NCBI RefSeq assembly: GCF_024323335.1 | Contig: NC_066579.1 | Span: 133,354,354 to 133,418,353 of the forward strand | DNA from: Lathyrus oleraceus | Lineage: Eukaryota; Streptophyta; Magnoliopsida; Fabales; Fabaceae | Direction of reading: 5' to 3' | DNA: 64,000 bases | In this document: piece by piece, positions 24,779 through 35,689 of the stretch | Layout: each line of letters opens with the position of its first letter | How positions within the stretch are numbered: position 1 is the stretch's first letter | Notes under the pieces: generated by a model | The model's input: only the letters and a program-made list of their open reading frames with translations | What the model was told of the DNA's origin: nothing | The model's database searches: none | Program-made: the position numbers and the translations under genes

Positions 24779-26880
24779 AGGAAGCTTTTGCCTTAATTTG
24801 AAAGCTTTGGAGAGCCAAAAAAACCTGTTACAACTTGAAGTTTTTTCCAGAAAATTCAACTATCGTGTTTTGAGTTTCAGCCTGTTTCAATCCATTTTCT
24901 TGATTCTATTAGCTCCATCAGCATCCTCTGAAACTTTTGCAACAATTCCCAAGCTCTGAGACCTTCTGAATCGCTCCAACCAGATTGAGTTTCATTAACT
25001 TCTGATCACTATTTGGACAAGGTAGTTCTGAGCATCATTTGAACTCAAACAAGTTACCACAATGTAGTCCTGCACTCTCTGATGATTTTCGCTAACTTAT
25101 TTGGTGTTGATTGATCATGTTCATCATTTAATTTTTATTTTCGTGTTTTGCTTGTTTATGAAATTTCTTTGAAAATCCCTTTGCTTAGTTCACATAAATG
25201 AAATTGCAACATAAGGTTGAATTCAGGATGAGAAGGGGATCACAATGGTGGTGATCCCGTGTCTTGAAGTTACCAAATGATGAAACTCCAGTGAGAGCTC
25301 ATCGGAGAAGATGACCAGAGTATTTCTCAAGTGGTCTGAGTTTGGACCAGACACGTTGGCATTATGAAATGTTTTGATTGGTCAAATTCAAATTGGATCC
25401 TATGTTTGGCTTGCAGCGTGTTCCATCGTGTCTCTCATCATTTAGAGTGTTAGATCTGCCACGTCAATTAATGAGGCGTGATCCAACGATCCTGGTTTTT
25501 TCTGATTTTAATTCTTTTTCTTTTATTATTAGATTGCTTTTTCATTAAAAATTTATAGTAATTTCATTTTTTATCCAAAAAATCCCCAAATAATTTCTAA
25601 AATTCTCTTTTATTTTTCTTCATCTGATTTTATTTTTTCACATTTTATTTCATTGATTTTCTATTTTTCATGAATTTTCTCTTTTCTCCTTTATTTTAAT
25701 TGGTTTAAAAAATACTTTTCTTCATTTTTTCAATTCTGAAAATTTTATTGTATGTTTCTCATTTTATTTACAACCTTCCATAATTTTCTTGGCCATTTAT
25801 TTGGTGTTTTGAAGGACTTTGTAGATTTTCCATTTTATTTTCATTTTAAAAGTTATTTAAAAATATCTTTTATGCATTTTTATTTCATTTAATTTCATTT
25901 TTAATTTGTTTGACCTTGTGGATTTCTGTTGGCCTTGGATCATGATAATTTTGACTTCAAGTCTCATCAAACTTAATGGATCTTGGGTGTTGATGGGGTG
26001 AAAACCCTAATTCACCAAAATGGATGATTTATTTTGATGATGACTTGATCACATTTGTGATTCAATTTAGGTGTGACTTCTTTTGTCCCCTTTCATCTTC
26101 ATCCCTTTCTAAGTGATCATGAATCATTTAAGGTACTTTGGATTGATGCATAAGTTTGTCCAAAGTGTCATGAAATGTGGATTGAAGTAATAGACCATCC
26201 TCCTAGCCTTTGTGCTTGATCATCCTCTTTCATTTTCTTTTCTTGTATGGCATAGCTTTGGGAGGATGATTTACATATCATTTCTCTAGCATGTATTAAC
26301 ACAAACATTATTATTGACCAACCTCATATAGTTATGACTTCTACATAAGTCCAATTACGACTGCTTAACATAGCGTTAAATTTGTCCCAAAAGCAATGAC
26401 ATTTTTATAAGTGAGATTGTAAGTCTCCTATTCCTCATGGTATTGTATGAAAAATTTGCTCCTTTTCCATTTGTGAGAGCTAGTGGCATACTTGTTGATT
26501 TTATCCAAGTTTGATCCCTTCTTATAAATGATGTATAAGGTTCATATTTTCATGCTTGTGAGTGGATAGTTGAGTGTTCTCCAAAAAGTGACCAAAACAT
26601 CTTTTCATCTTTGATTACTAACATCATTTACTAACAATTTACTTATATTAACTTTTACTTAAAAGCCATTTACCTTTATGCCTTTACTTTTTATCTCATT
26701 TACTTTATATTTTATGTTTAGCATTTCCTATCATATTGTTGTGTGATTATATTATTTTGTTCTTTGACCATTTGGATCTTTCTTTTGATAATATTGTAAA
26801 GAAGACACTAACAACAAACCTAAAAAAGGAAGCTTGCTACTCCTAATTCATGTACTTGTGATTACTATCTTAGGCATCTT

Positions 26881-28651
26881 TGTTAGTACCTTAGGATTGA
26901 CATTAATTTTATAAAACAAATAATGTAATCACCTCTATTGTTTTAATATGTTGGGTTGAAGAAATTCAACATCTGGACCAACATGTCATGTACGATGTCA
27001 CGACATCGTGACTGTGACATCGCGCATGTGTATAAATCTGGCATGTGCTAGCTAATGTAATATTCTAGGATTAGTTAGGATATTTGGTGAATATCCTAAC
27101 TTCTTTGTGGAGGTCTTAAAGACTCAATCAGAATATACAGTTTCTAAATATGGAGATATATATGGAGATATTTTAGGAACTAAAAGATTGAAGACCTTGA
27201 TTGTAGCAGAAGTTTTCTGCTGACTTTGTAACAGCAAAGAAGAAGTGTGCTGCGATTTCTGAAGGCCCAAATTCAGTTGGGTGCTTAGGTTATAAATAGC
27301 ATATTGTAACCTAGGTTTTAGTGTGCCTCAAACAATGTTAAAATTAGGGGTATGTATGAGGTAAACCTCCCAACCTGTGGGAAGGTTACCATGTGTGTCT
27401 CAGTGCTCAAAGCATGAGATTATCTGTAACTCAAAGCTTGTAGGTAAGAGTAGTTATGGTCTTGAACGAAGCTGTGAAGCAAGTTCAAGCTGTTTAGCAT
27501 TACTTTGAAATTGTAGTGATAGGAATGGAAACTGGTGGTTTCTATCTAGGAGTTCCTAGATATAGATTGCATTGGGTAGGGATTAAGTGAAGAGTTGTAA
27601 ACGGGGGAGTTTAACTCTGAATTAATACTGCTGATAGTGGATCTTCGTCCTGGCTTGGTATGCCCCCAGAGTAGGTGATGTTGCACCGAACTGGGTTAAC
27701 AATTTCCTGTGTTTGTTTTTTCCTTCTGCATGTTATAATCTTGTCTATTATAACTCAGCATGTATTTCAGTCGGTTTATCAAGAGAATAACAGACCTGGT
27801 ACATAGCATACTGTTTGAATGTCAATCAGAATATTTTGACATTCATCATTGACAGCATATACTGAATAATAGGCAGGTTGGTTTTTCTGCTTCAGTTCAG
27901 TATGTATCTCAATCTGTTTATCAAGGGAATAATAGACCTGGCATAAGGCCATTGTGTAAATGTCAATCTGGATTTTTTGACATATACTACTGTAAGCTGA
28001 TATTGAAGTATATAGTGGTTGGTCTGCTACAGTACAACATTTAGCACAGTCTGCTTTCAGGAAAATAACAGACTTAGCATATGGTATATGTTCTGGTCGT
28101 AAACTGAATGTTGTGACATTCATCCCTGACAGCATATGCTAAATTGTAGAATGGTTAGTTTTTCTGTTTCAGTATTTTTCTCAGGCTATTCTTCAGGAAT
28201 CCAACAGCTGAGCTAAAATCCAGGAAACTAACAACTGAGCTACAATTAATGAACCTAACAAATAGCCTATTTGTTAGTACCCTAATATGTGGAAATTAGG
28301 GTAACTTGTTTAACCTTTATATTAGGAAATACGAGTACAAGGCCAGCAAACTGTAATGGTGTAACAGGTGATGTTCAAATCAATATTGAGACATCATGCT
28401 GATAATTGTGCAGGCTCAACAAAAGTAAGTGCTATGTTTGATCTCTGTTGTGTCTTTGTACCAGATGGACAGAACTGGGTGTTCTTCCATTCTATGGTGA
28501 TATAGTAGCAGATGTCATGACATCTGTGAATGTGTGCATATTAGTACTGGGTTTTAATTTGTGTAACTGTCTTGCTGTATTAGTAACAATGTTGGATCAG
28601 ATGTCATGACTTGGAGTAGAACATCTGAACTCTAACTACACCAGAATTTCA
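26881..28651 (+). repeat. 5' LTR of element B (1771 bp)
   Basis: TGTTAGTACC ... AGAATTTCA. U3 has near-palindromes around ATGTCATG and GATGTCACGACATC (about 26990-27020). TATA box at 27291. Three ~140-bp modules beginning about 27816, 27957 and 28096 lie in the second half, and its R/U5 text (GCCCCCAGAGTAGGTGATGT, CACCGAACTGGG) matches element A. Confidence 0.95.
27291..27297 (+). promoter_or_regulatory. TATA box in element B 5' LTR
   Basis: TATAAAT in TTAGGTTATAAATAGCATATTG; the same text occurs at 33137 in the 3' LTR. Confidence 0.7.
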
Positions 28652-28653
28652 AT

Positions 28654-28665
28654 TGGTATCAGAGC
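28654..28665 (+). other. Primer binding site of element B
   Basis: TGGTATCAGAGC, the exact copia initiator-Met tRNA site, two bases after the LTR end. It is followed by a leader like that of element A (GGATGAGATCCATGG versus GGGTGAGATCTAGGG) but no gag start. Confidence 0.92.
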
Positions 28666-31600
28666 GGGCATCCTGTTCTGTTTCTGGATGAGATCCATGG
28701 GTGATACTTTCTGGTATCTTGCAAGGAGTTATGTTAGCACCGATGTTGGAACCTGTGGAAGGTTCTGTGATTTCCCTGAATGGTCCCTTGAAGTAGGTGG
28801 ATGGACTATTCATGGCAGGAACTGTGTGTACATGTCTCTAGAGGTTGGCAATTGGCCTTTGTGTGAGACAGCTGTGCTAGTATTGAATCATATTCAAACT
28901 AGGTATGTTGGTGGAGGCTGATCTGATGAAGTGGGTGTTCGTAGGTTGAGTTGTATTATGAATTTCGCTGCATAATACCTGGCAAAACTAAAACTCTGAT
29001 GTGGTTTCCCCTCATGTGGATGAAAGGCTGCTGTATTCAAGATTTCATCATAATCTACTGAAGATGTCAAAGATACTTGAGTCTCCTCAAGTCCACTCAT
29101 CATGGTAAGAATCACCAGATCACTAATTCCTTCACTCCCTTGGGTAGTGTATATGAAGACCGTGAAGACCTTCAAGGAGGGTTTGTTCCAAGGAAGTGGA
29201 ACTAATGTTCTATGTGATGTTAGAACATGTTGTTCAACAAGTATGCATCTACTGGTTGAAGAGCAGATGTTTTGGTGTCAAACAAAGGGATACTTTTGTT
29301 TGGAACCTACTCCTGACCTGGAAGAGGAGACATTTGTGTGTGCTAAGTTGACAAGGATTGATCAGGGTTGGATAGTTGTTCCCTAAAGTACTACGTTGTG
29401 TTGGAAGACAAGTCCCCTGGATGTTAGAAGTCAATAATGGGGTAACCTGATTGCTATTTCAATTAAGAGGATTGGGACCACGAATCTTGTTATTCAAACA
29501 CCACGCTCAGAAGTGGCAGTTCTCTCAAGGAGTGAGAATATGAAGATTCAGAGGTTGGTTGAGGTAGTATGCTCTGGCAATGCAAATCTACTATTGACTG
29601 GTGTTGTTTCGTTTTCACTAGTACTTATGGTCAGCTGGAGTCTGATTGGTGTGATTGGAGTATGTATAGGTATAACTCATAGAGTTAGTTGCCACTGGTA
29701 GGGATGGTGTATGTCATGTTGAGACATTTGTGTACAATGCATGGATATTGGTGTGGAGTTTCCATGATTGTTAATTTGAGGGGGAGTCTTGGTTAACCTC
29801 CTCACGGTTGGTCAGCCTAGGGTCTGGTTGGCTGTTGACCTGTGTCACATGAGGTCTGGTTGGTGTGTGACACATCTGCAAGAAAGGAGTCATCTCTCTC
29901 ATTCCTAAGGGTGAATCTAATCTGGAAAGATTCTCAAAACTATTGATATGCTCGCAAGCAGAAGATGTTGACACAAGAAGAGTATTTTCAAAGTATTCTT
30001 ATGGTGGAAGTATCTGAAAGGATAATTGGGAAAGGATTTAAGATCAATGTCTACTTGTGCCAAGTACAAGTATTTAATTGACTATCCTTGGAGCTCAAGA
30101 TAACTGATGTTCTTAAAGATGTTGGAACATCTCTTCTTCGAGACCCTGTGCAGAATCACAGGAAGGACAGTACAGTGGTTTATGATCTATCTCTTTGGTG
30201 GCAGCAAAAGCATATGATCTCTGAAAAGGTTTCCTGGCTAGACACATGCTCAGCCTTGGTGAGTACAAGAAGAATACATCATAGTCTTGATGGTGGTTAC
30301 TTGGATCAGTTTATTTCTGATCTAGGTAAGGAAGTGCATTGGCTAATGCATACTGTGGAGTTAAGAACAAGTGGCAGCATTCTTAACATCATGGAAACAG
30401 CCTTGCTTTAGGAAGTGGAATCCTTGGCATAGCTGAAGGGTTAGTCTCCAACTGGTCCTTCTGAAGATTCATGCATCAGAGTGTCTGATGCCTTTGGAGA
30501 AGAAGCAGGGATTCATCAAGGTGTGAGCTTGGATGACTTAACTGCAAACCTGCAGGATGGAGGTTGTTTACTCAAACTTGGTTCCACAATCAAGTCTATG
30601 AGAGCGTTGAACTCTTGCTCTGTGTAGGGAGGAAGTTCTTTCAAGTGGCAGAAGAAGGAGCTGAATTCAACAACTAGATGTTAAAACACAATGTTGTGAC
30701 ATTTGGTTTAACATCAGAATCTTAGTTGGTGAAGTGGCACATCAACTTAAGATAGAAGGGTCTACAGAGTTGCAGATTGGGTACTTCAAAAAGATCGTTC
30801 TCATTGCAGTTCTTTGGAGTTGCTGGATGGAGAAGATGTTACATGTTCATGTCTTAGAGAATCTAAGTTTTGTTTAACATGTAGCTTAAAGTTCAAGTCT
30901 CACTTGGAAGGTCAGAATATCTTTGGGAGAAGTCTGATAAACGTGGAGAGGTCAAAAAGTGGCATTTGACTTTTTCATATGAGGATTCATGAATGAGGTA
31001 ATCAACCAGTGGCAATTGGTCCATCTCAGAAGTGAGTTCGAAGAATCAAGATAATCAACATATGGCAGCTGATTATTCTTTAGGAAAGTCTGAGACAAAT
31101 TACTTTTGAGCAGAAAAGTAGTAAGTTGAAGACAAAATGAGGTGTTTTCTATTCATCTCTTGAAGCGCGTGGTAGGGGTTCTGAGCTATCTATGGAAGAT
31201 TATCTCTTGTAATGGGATGAGAATGTATATGTCCCAATGTGTGTCTGGTTTCTTTTGGATCAAGCGGGTGACTCGGTGATATCTGAAGATTACCAGATGG
31301 TGTTCTTTGTTATGTTGTGAAGGATGTCCTAACTAATGTTAGAACATTTTGTGAAGTGACTTTCTGTTCTGGTTAGAAGAGAGATTGACACAGAGTGTGG
31401 ATGTGTTCAGCCAAGAAGGTTGAACAGAGGGAGTTCTCTTGAAGACATGAAGATGCGTCTTATGTTTTCCATTCATCAAGTGGTCTGAGTTCACTTTGAA
31501 TCAGGAAGTATGTGAAGGTCCAACTTTGGGGTGTTGGATATGTTCATGTGTGATCTCCAAGTTTCAAGAGGAGAGTTGGTTGTTCATGACAGGGGGAGTT

Positions 31601-32726
31601 CTGTCTTTGCGCTGCAAGTAATCATCGAGCTTGTGGTCTATGTGGTCTCAGATAACAAGGTATGGACCCTTGTTGGGTATTGGGATGATGTGGTGTGTGT
31701 CAAGGCTGAGTGAGCATAAGAATGTCTGACCGGATGTCATGACATTGCCTTGGACAATATTGTTAATTCCTTCTGAAACTTACAGTCATTAGGAAATATG
31801 GGTGTGGTGTAGTAGAATAAGCCCGAGTGTTACAGGTGTGTGGTACAGGGGGAGTAACCACCTACTGGTGTTTGTGAGTTTGGTTGTAGTGGTGCCAGAT
31901 GTCAAGCTACCACTGGAGGTATGAAAGTGGGCTTAGGAAATGATGATAGGAAGAATACATGAAGAATGCAGGCAAAAGCCGCGTTGAATGTTAAGACATC
32001 GCGTGCAACGTGTCTGGCTGCATATATGGAATAGTCTCCATGCATTGGAACTGTTGTTTCGGAAAAGAAACAGTCAAGAGCTATAAAAGGTATTCAAAGA
32101 TAGTCTGAGATATTGTTGGTGATTCTCTGACTATTTCTCAGCAAATATTTATGAATCTTGACCAAGCATTTATTCCTACCGTTAATTCCTAAGCACGGTC
32201 TGGTCTATTTAAAGGATGCATCAGCACTCCTCCTCTCAATAGAGCGACATTCCATTCTCTCTAAACCATGGGGTTTGTTAAGATTTGGGCATACTACGCT
32301 TGGATCTGGTTATGCGAAGGTTTCATTTATAAATGTTTAGCTAAAAAGGGGGAGAGAAACACTGCCATGAGGATGTACCAGAAGCAAGCAAAATATGGTA
32401 GCAAGCAGAAGTTGGTTTCAGGCACAAAAGTCACTAACTGGGTATATCGCTTGTGACTTGTGATCTGAGTTAAGAGGACAGCTGTGTCTTGTGATCTGAG
32501 TTACATTATCTATGTACTCAGCATTACATATTCTTCAGGAAGCTCTACTGTTGAGGAGAAGGGTTGTGATGCAGCTGATCCGTGTACAGCTTCTTCCTCA
32601 TGTACACCATAAGTGGTGTTGGTAATGGGGATGACAATGACAAAGAGGAAGTGCAGGCCCATATTGGGATATGGTGTCTAGTGTAATGTTTATTTGTTTT
32701 AGCTAAAAATTTCCAAAGGGGGAGAT
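28666..32726 (+). other. Non-coding internal region of element B
   Basis: About 4.06 kb with scattered short ORFs only (for example 30088-30411, 107 codons; no known motif). At least five GGGGGAG tracts occur, near 29780, 31595, 31847, 32344 and 32716, each resembling a polypurine tract. The final TTTTAGCTAAAAATTTCC before the tract matches the corresponding 3' UTR of element A (TTTTAGCCAAAAATTTGCC). The origin of the rest is not recognisable. Confidence 0.75.
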
Positions 32727-34498
32727 TGTTAGTACCTTAGGATTGGCATTAATTTTATAAAACAAATAATGTAATCACCTCTGTTGTTTTAATATGTTGG
32801 GTTAAAGAAATTCAACATCTGGACCAACATGTCATGTACGATGTCACGACATCGTGACTGTGACATCGCGCATGTGTATAAATCTGGCATGTGCTAACTA
32901 ATTTAATATTCTGGGATTAGTTAGGATATTTGGTGAATATCCTAACTTCTTTATGGAGGTCTTAAAGACTCAATCAGAATATACAGTTTCTAAATATGGA
33001 GATATATATGGAGATATTTTAGGAACTAAAAGATTGAAGACCTTGATTGTAGCAGAAGTTTTCAGCTGACTTTGTAACAGCAAAGAAGAAGTGTGTTGCG
33101 ATTTCTGAAGGCCCAAATTCAGTTGGGTGCTTAGGTTATAAATAGCATATTGTAACCTAGGTTTTAGTGTGCCTTAAACAATGTAAAAATTAGGGGTGTG
33201 TATGAGGTAAACCTCCCAACCTGTGGGAAGGTTACCATGTGTGTCTCAGTGCTCAAAGCATGAGATTATCTGTAACTCAAAGCCTGTAGGTAAGAGTAGT
33301 TATGGTCTTGAACGAAGCTGTGAAGCAAGTTCAAGTTGTTTAGCATTACTTTGAAATTGTAGTGATAGGAATGGAAACTGGTGGTTTCTATCTAGGAGTT
33401 CCTAGATATAGATTGCATTGGGTAGGGATTAAGTGAAGAGTTGTAAACGGGGGAGTTTAACTCTGAATTAATATTGCTGATAGTGGATCTTCGTCCTGGC
33501 TTGGTATGCCCCCAGAGTAGGTGATGTTGCACCGAACTGGGTTAACAATTTCCTGTGTTTGTTTTTTCCTTCTGCACGTTATAATCTTGTCTGTTATAAC
33601 TCAGCATGTATTTCAGTCGGTTTATCAAGAGAATAACAGACCTGGTACATAGCATACTGTTTGAATGTCAATCAGAATGTTTTGACATTCATCATTGACA
33701 GCATATACTGAATAATAGGCAGGTTGGTTTTTCTGCTTCAGTTCAGTATGTATCTCAATCTGTTTATCAAGGGAATAACAGACCTGGCATAAGGCCATTG
33801 TTGTAAATGTCAAACTGGATGTTTTGACATATACTACTGTAAGCTGATATTGAAGTATAGACTAGTTGGTCTGCTACAGTACAGCATTTAGCACAGTCTG
33901 CTTTCAGGAAAATAACAGACTTAGCATATGGTATATGTTCTGGTCGTCAAACTGAATGTTGTGACATTCATCCCTGACAGCATATGCTAAATTGTAGGAT
34001 GGTTAGTTTTTCTGTTTCAGTATTTTTCTCAGGTTATCTTCAGGAATCCAACAGCTGAGCTAAAATCCCGGAAACTAACAACTGAGCTACAATTAATGAA
34101 CCTAACAAATAGCCTATTTGTTAGTACCCTAATATGTAGAAATTAGGGTAACTTGTTTAACCTTTATTTTAGGAAATACGAGTACAAGGCCAACAAACTG
34201 TAATGCTGTAACAGGTAATGTTCAAATCAATATTGAGACATCATGCTGATAACTGTGCAGGCTCAACAGAAGTAAGTGCTATGTTTGATCTCTGTTGTGT
34301 CTTTGTACCAGATGGACAGAACTTGGTGTTCTTCCATTCTATGGTGATATAGTAGCAGATATCGTGACATCTGTGAATGTGTGCATATTAGTACTGGGTT
34401 TTAATTTGTGTAATTGTCTTGCTGTATTAGTAACAATGTTGGATCGGATGTCATGAATTAGAGTAGAACATATGAACTCTGACTACACCAGAATTTTA
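32727..34498 (+). repeat. 3' LTR of element B (1772 bp)
   Basis: Same structure as the 5' LTR, starting directly after AAAGGGGGAGAT and ending AGAATTTTA, so the terminal CA has become TA. The duplicate target ATCTT follows. It keeps the TATA box and the modules. Confidence 0.95.
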
Positions 34499-35672
34499 AT
34501 CTTTGTGGAGTTATGGACTTAGAATTAGGATCTTGACCTTTGCTTTGGGACTTGTGACTTGAGATCTTGGAATTCATCTGAAACCCTTGACTTTGGATTT
34601 CTCTGAAGACTTGGCTTGATTACTCTGGTTTCATATGACACATGGATTACCATTTTCTTATTTTGCTTGCTTGAGGCTTAATCCAAAGGAGGGAATTCTT
34701 GCTTGATTTATGTCATAAAGCCTTCTATATCTTGGTTAGATATTTCTTCTTTAGCTTTTACTTTACTGCCTTAGGATAGTCTCTTCTTCTCCTTCCCCCT
34801 TCTTTAATTTTCAAATCTTCTCCCTTTTTCAAAACCTTCTTGTTTTAACTTTAACCACTTTCTCAATAAACCTTGACTTTTGTCAAGTGATTTTCAAACA
34901 TTTTCTTAATAAATGTTAATCTATCTTAAGCATGTTTAGACTAGTTTCAAAAGACTTAAAAAATGCCTAACTCATTCAAACCATTTTGTACCCTTGTGTA
35001 CTTTTTCTTTTTAAACTTTTTCTCAATGCATCAGACATGAGTCATTTCCATAGTTGAGTTATAATTCTTCTATCTCCATAGTATTGATTATGATTATTTT
35101 CCATCTGTGGGAGCTAGTGGCATACTTGTTGATCCTTATCCAAGTTGGAGCCTTTCTCATGATGATGCAAAGTTCTCATACTTGTGGGTGACTAGTTGAG
35201 TATTCTCCTTAAAATGACAAAATGTATTTTCCATAAAAAAAATGAATCAAAACAAACATCTTTGTTATTTTTACCACGAAATACAAGGTTTTGATCCTCC
35301 ATTTCACTTTGTTGGTACATAGGCATGAGACTTTAAAAGTCTTGGCAAACACCAAATCATAATAAAAATGCTTCTTTTTCCACCCCTCTAATATTTTAAC
35401 AAATAACACCTTTTTCAATCTAAGATGTGCATATTTTCAAAGAGGTTCCCATGGAGTACCATGGATGTTTAAGGTTCTAATACCTTCCTTTTGCATAACT
35501 AACCCCCACACCCTTGTTCTCTTTTTACTAGTTGTGTTTTAAAACTTCTTTGGGTTTTGTTCATACTTTTTCCCTTTTACTTTGGAAATAATAAAAGCGC
35601 GATGAAGACTCTTGCTTTGCGAGTTAAGTTAATCAATAGCTTAATATCAAAAAATTTACCACTACAGTGAAG

Positions 35673-35689
35673 TGGCGACTCTGTTGTGG
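35673..35689 (+). other. Ogre-type primer binding site (tRNA-Arg-like)
   Basis: TGGCGACTCTGTTGTGG, six bases after the LTR end. TGGCGACTC is the form reported for Ogre elements and taken to pair with tRNA-Arg. Confidence 0.75.

Larger units (their letters stand above)
26881..34498 (+). mobile_element. Complete non-coding SIRE-like retrotransposon (element B)
   Basis: Two LTRs (26881-28651 and 32727-34498), a tRNA-Met primer site, a 4.1-kb internal region and a polypurine tract (AAAGGGGGAGAT) are all present. The element is flanked by exact ATCTT copies at 26876-26880 and 34499-34503. The internal region has no ORF above about 107 codons and no gag, protease, integrase or RT motif. LTRs differ at about 48 positions by my count (about 97% identical). 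It fits a LARD-like non-autonomous element relying on SIRE proteins; the helper relationship is inference from the shared LTR modules and primer site. Confidence 0.93.
23483..35666 (+). mobile_element. Ogre-like 5' LTR (C), split by SIRE-like element B
   Basis: Starts TGTCATACCCTAATTTTTAA and ends near CCACTACA (35666), followed closely by a tRNA-Arg-like primer site. Removing B (26881-34498) and one target copy leaves about 4.56 kb, typical for Ogre LTRs. The end region (GTACCATGGATGTTTAAGG, CTAATACCTTCCTTTTGCATA, then CCCTTTTACTTTGGAAATAAT) is homologous to the end of the second Ogre LTR at 43800-51950. A TATA box is at 24770. Being followed by a primer site makes it a 5' LTR. Confidence 0.82.

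Noticed and set aside
24639..24959. 106-codon ORF with a hydrophobic C-terminus
   Set aside because: Starts close to the LTR promoter of Ogre-like LTR C and spans its TATA box; no homologue recognised and no flanking gene structure.
27779..28135. 118-codon minus-strand ORF and its copy at 33625-33813
   Set aside because: Both lie over the ~140-bp LTR modules of element B and copy the repeat; the 3' LTR copy is broken.
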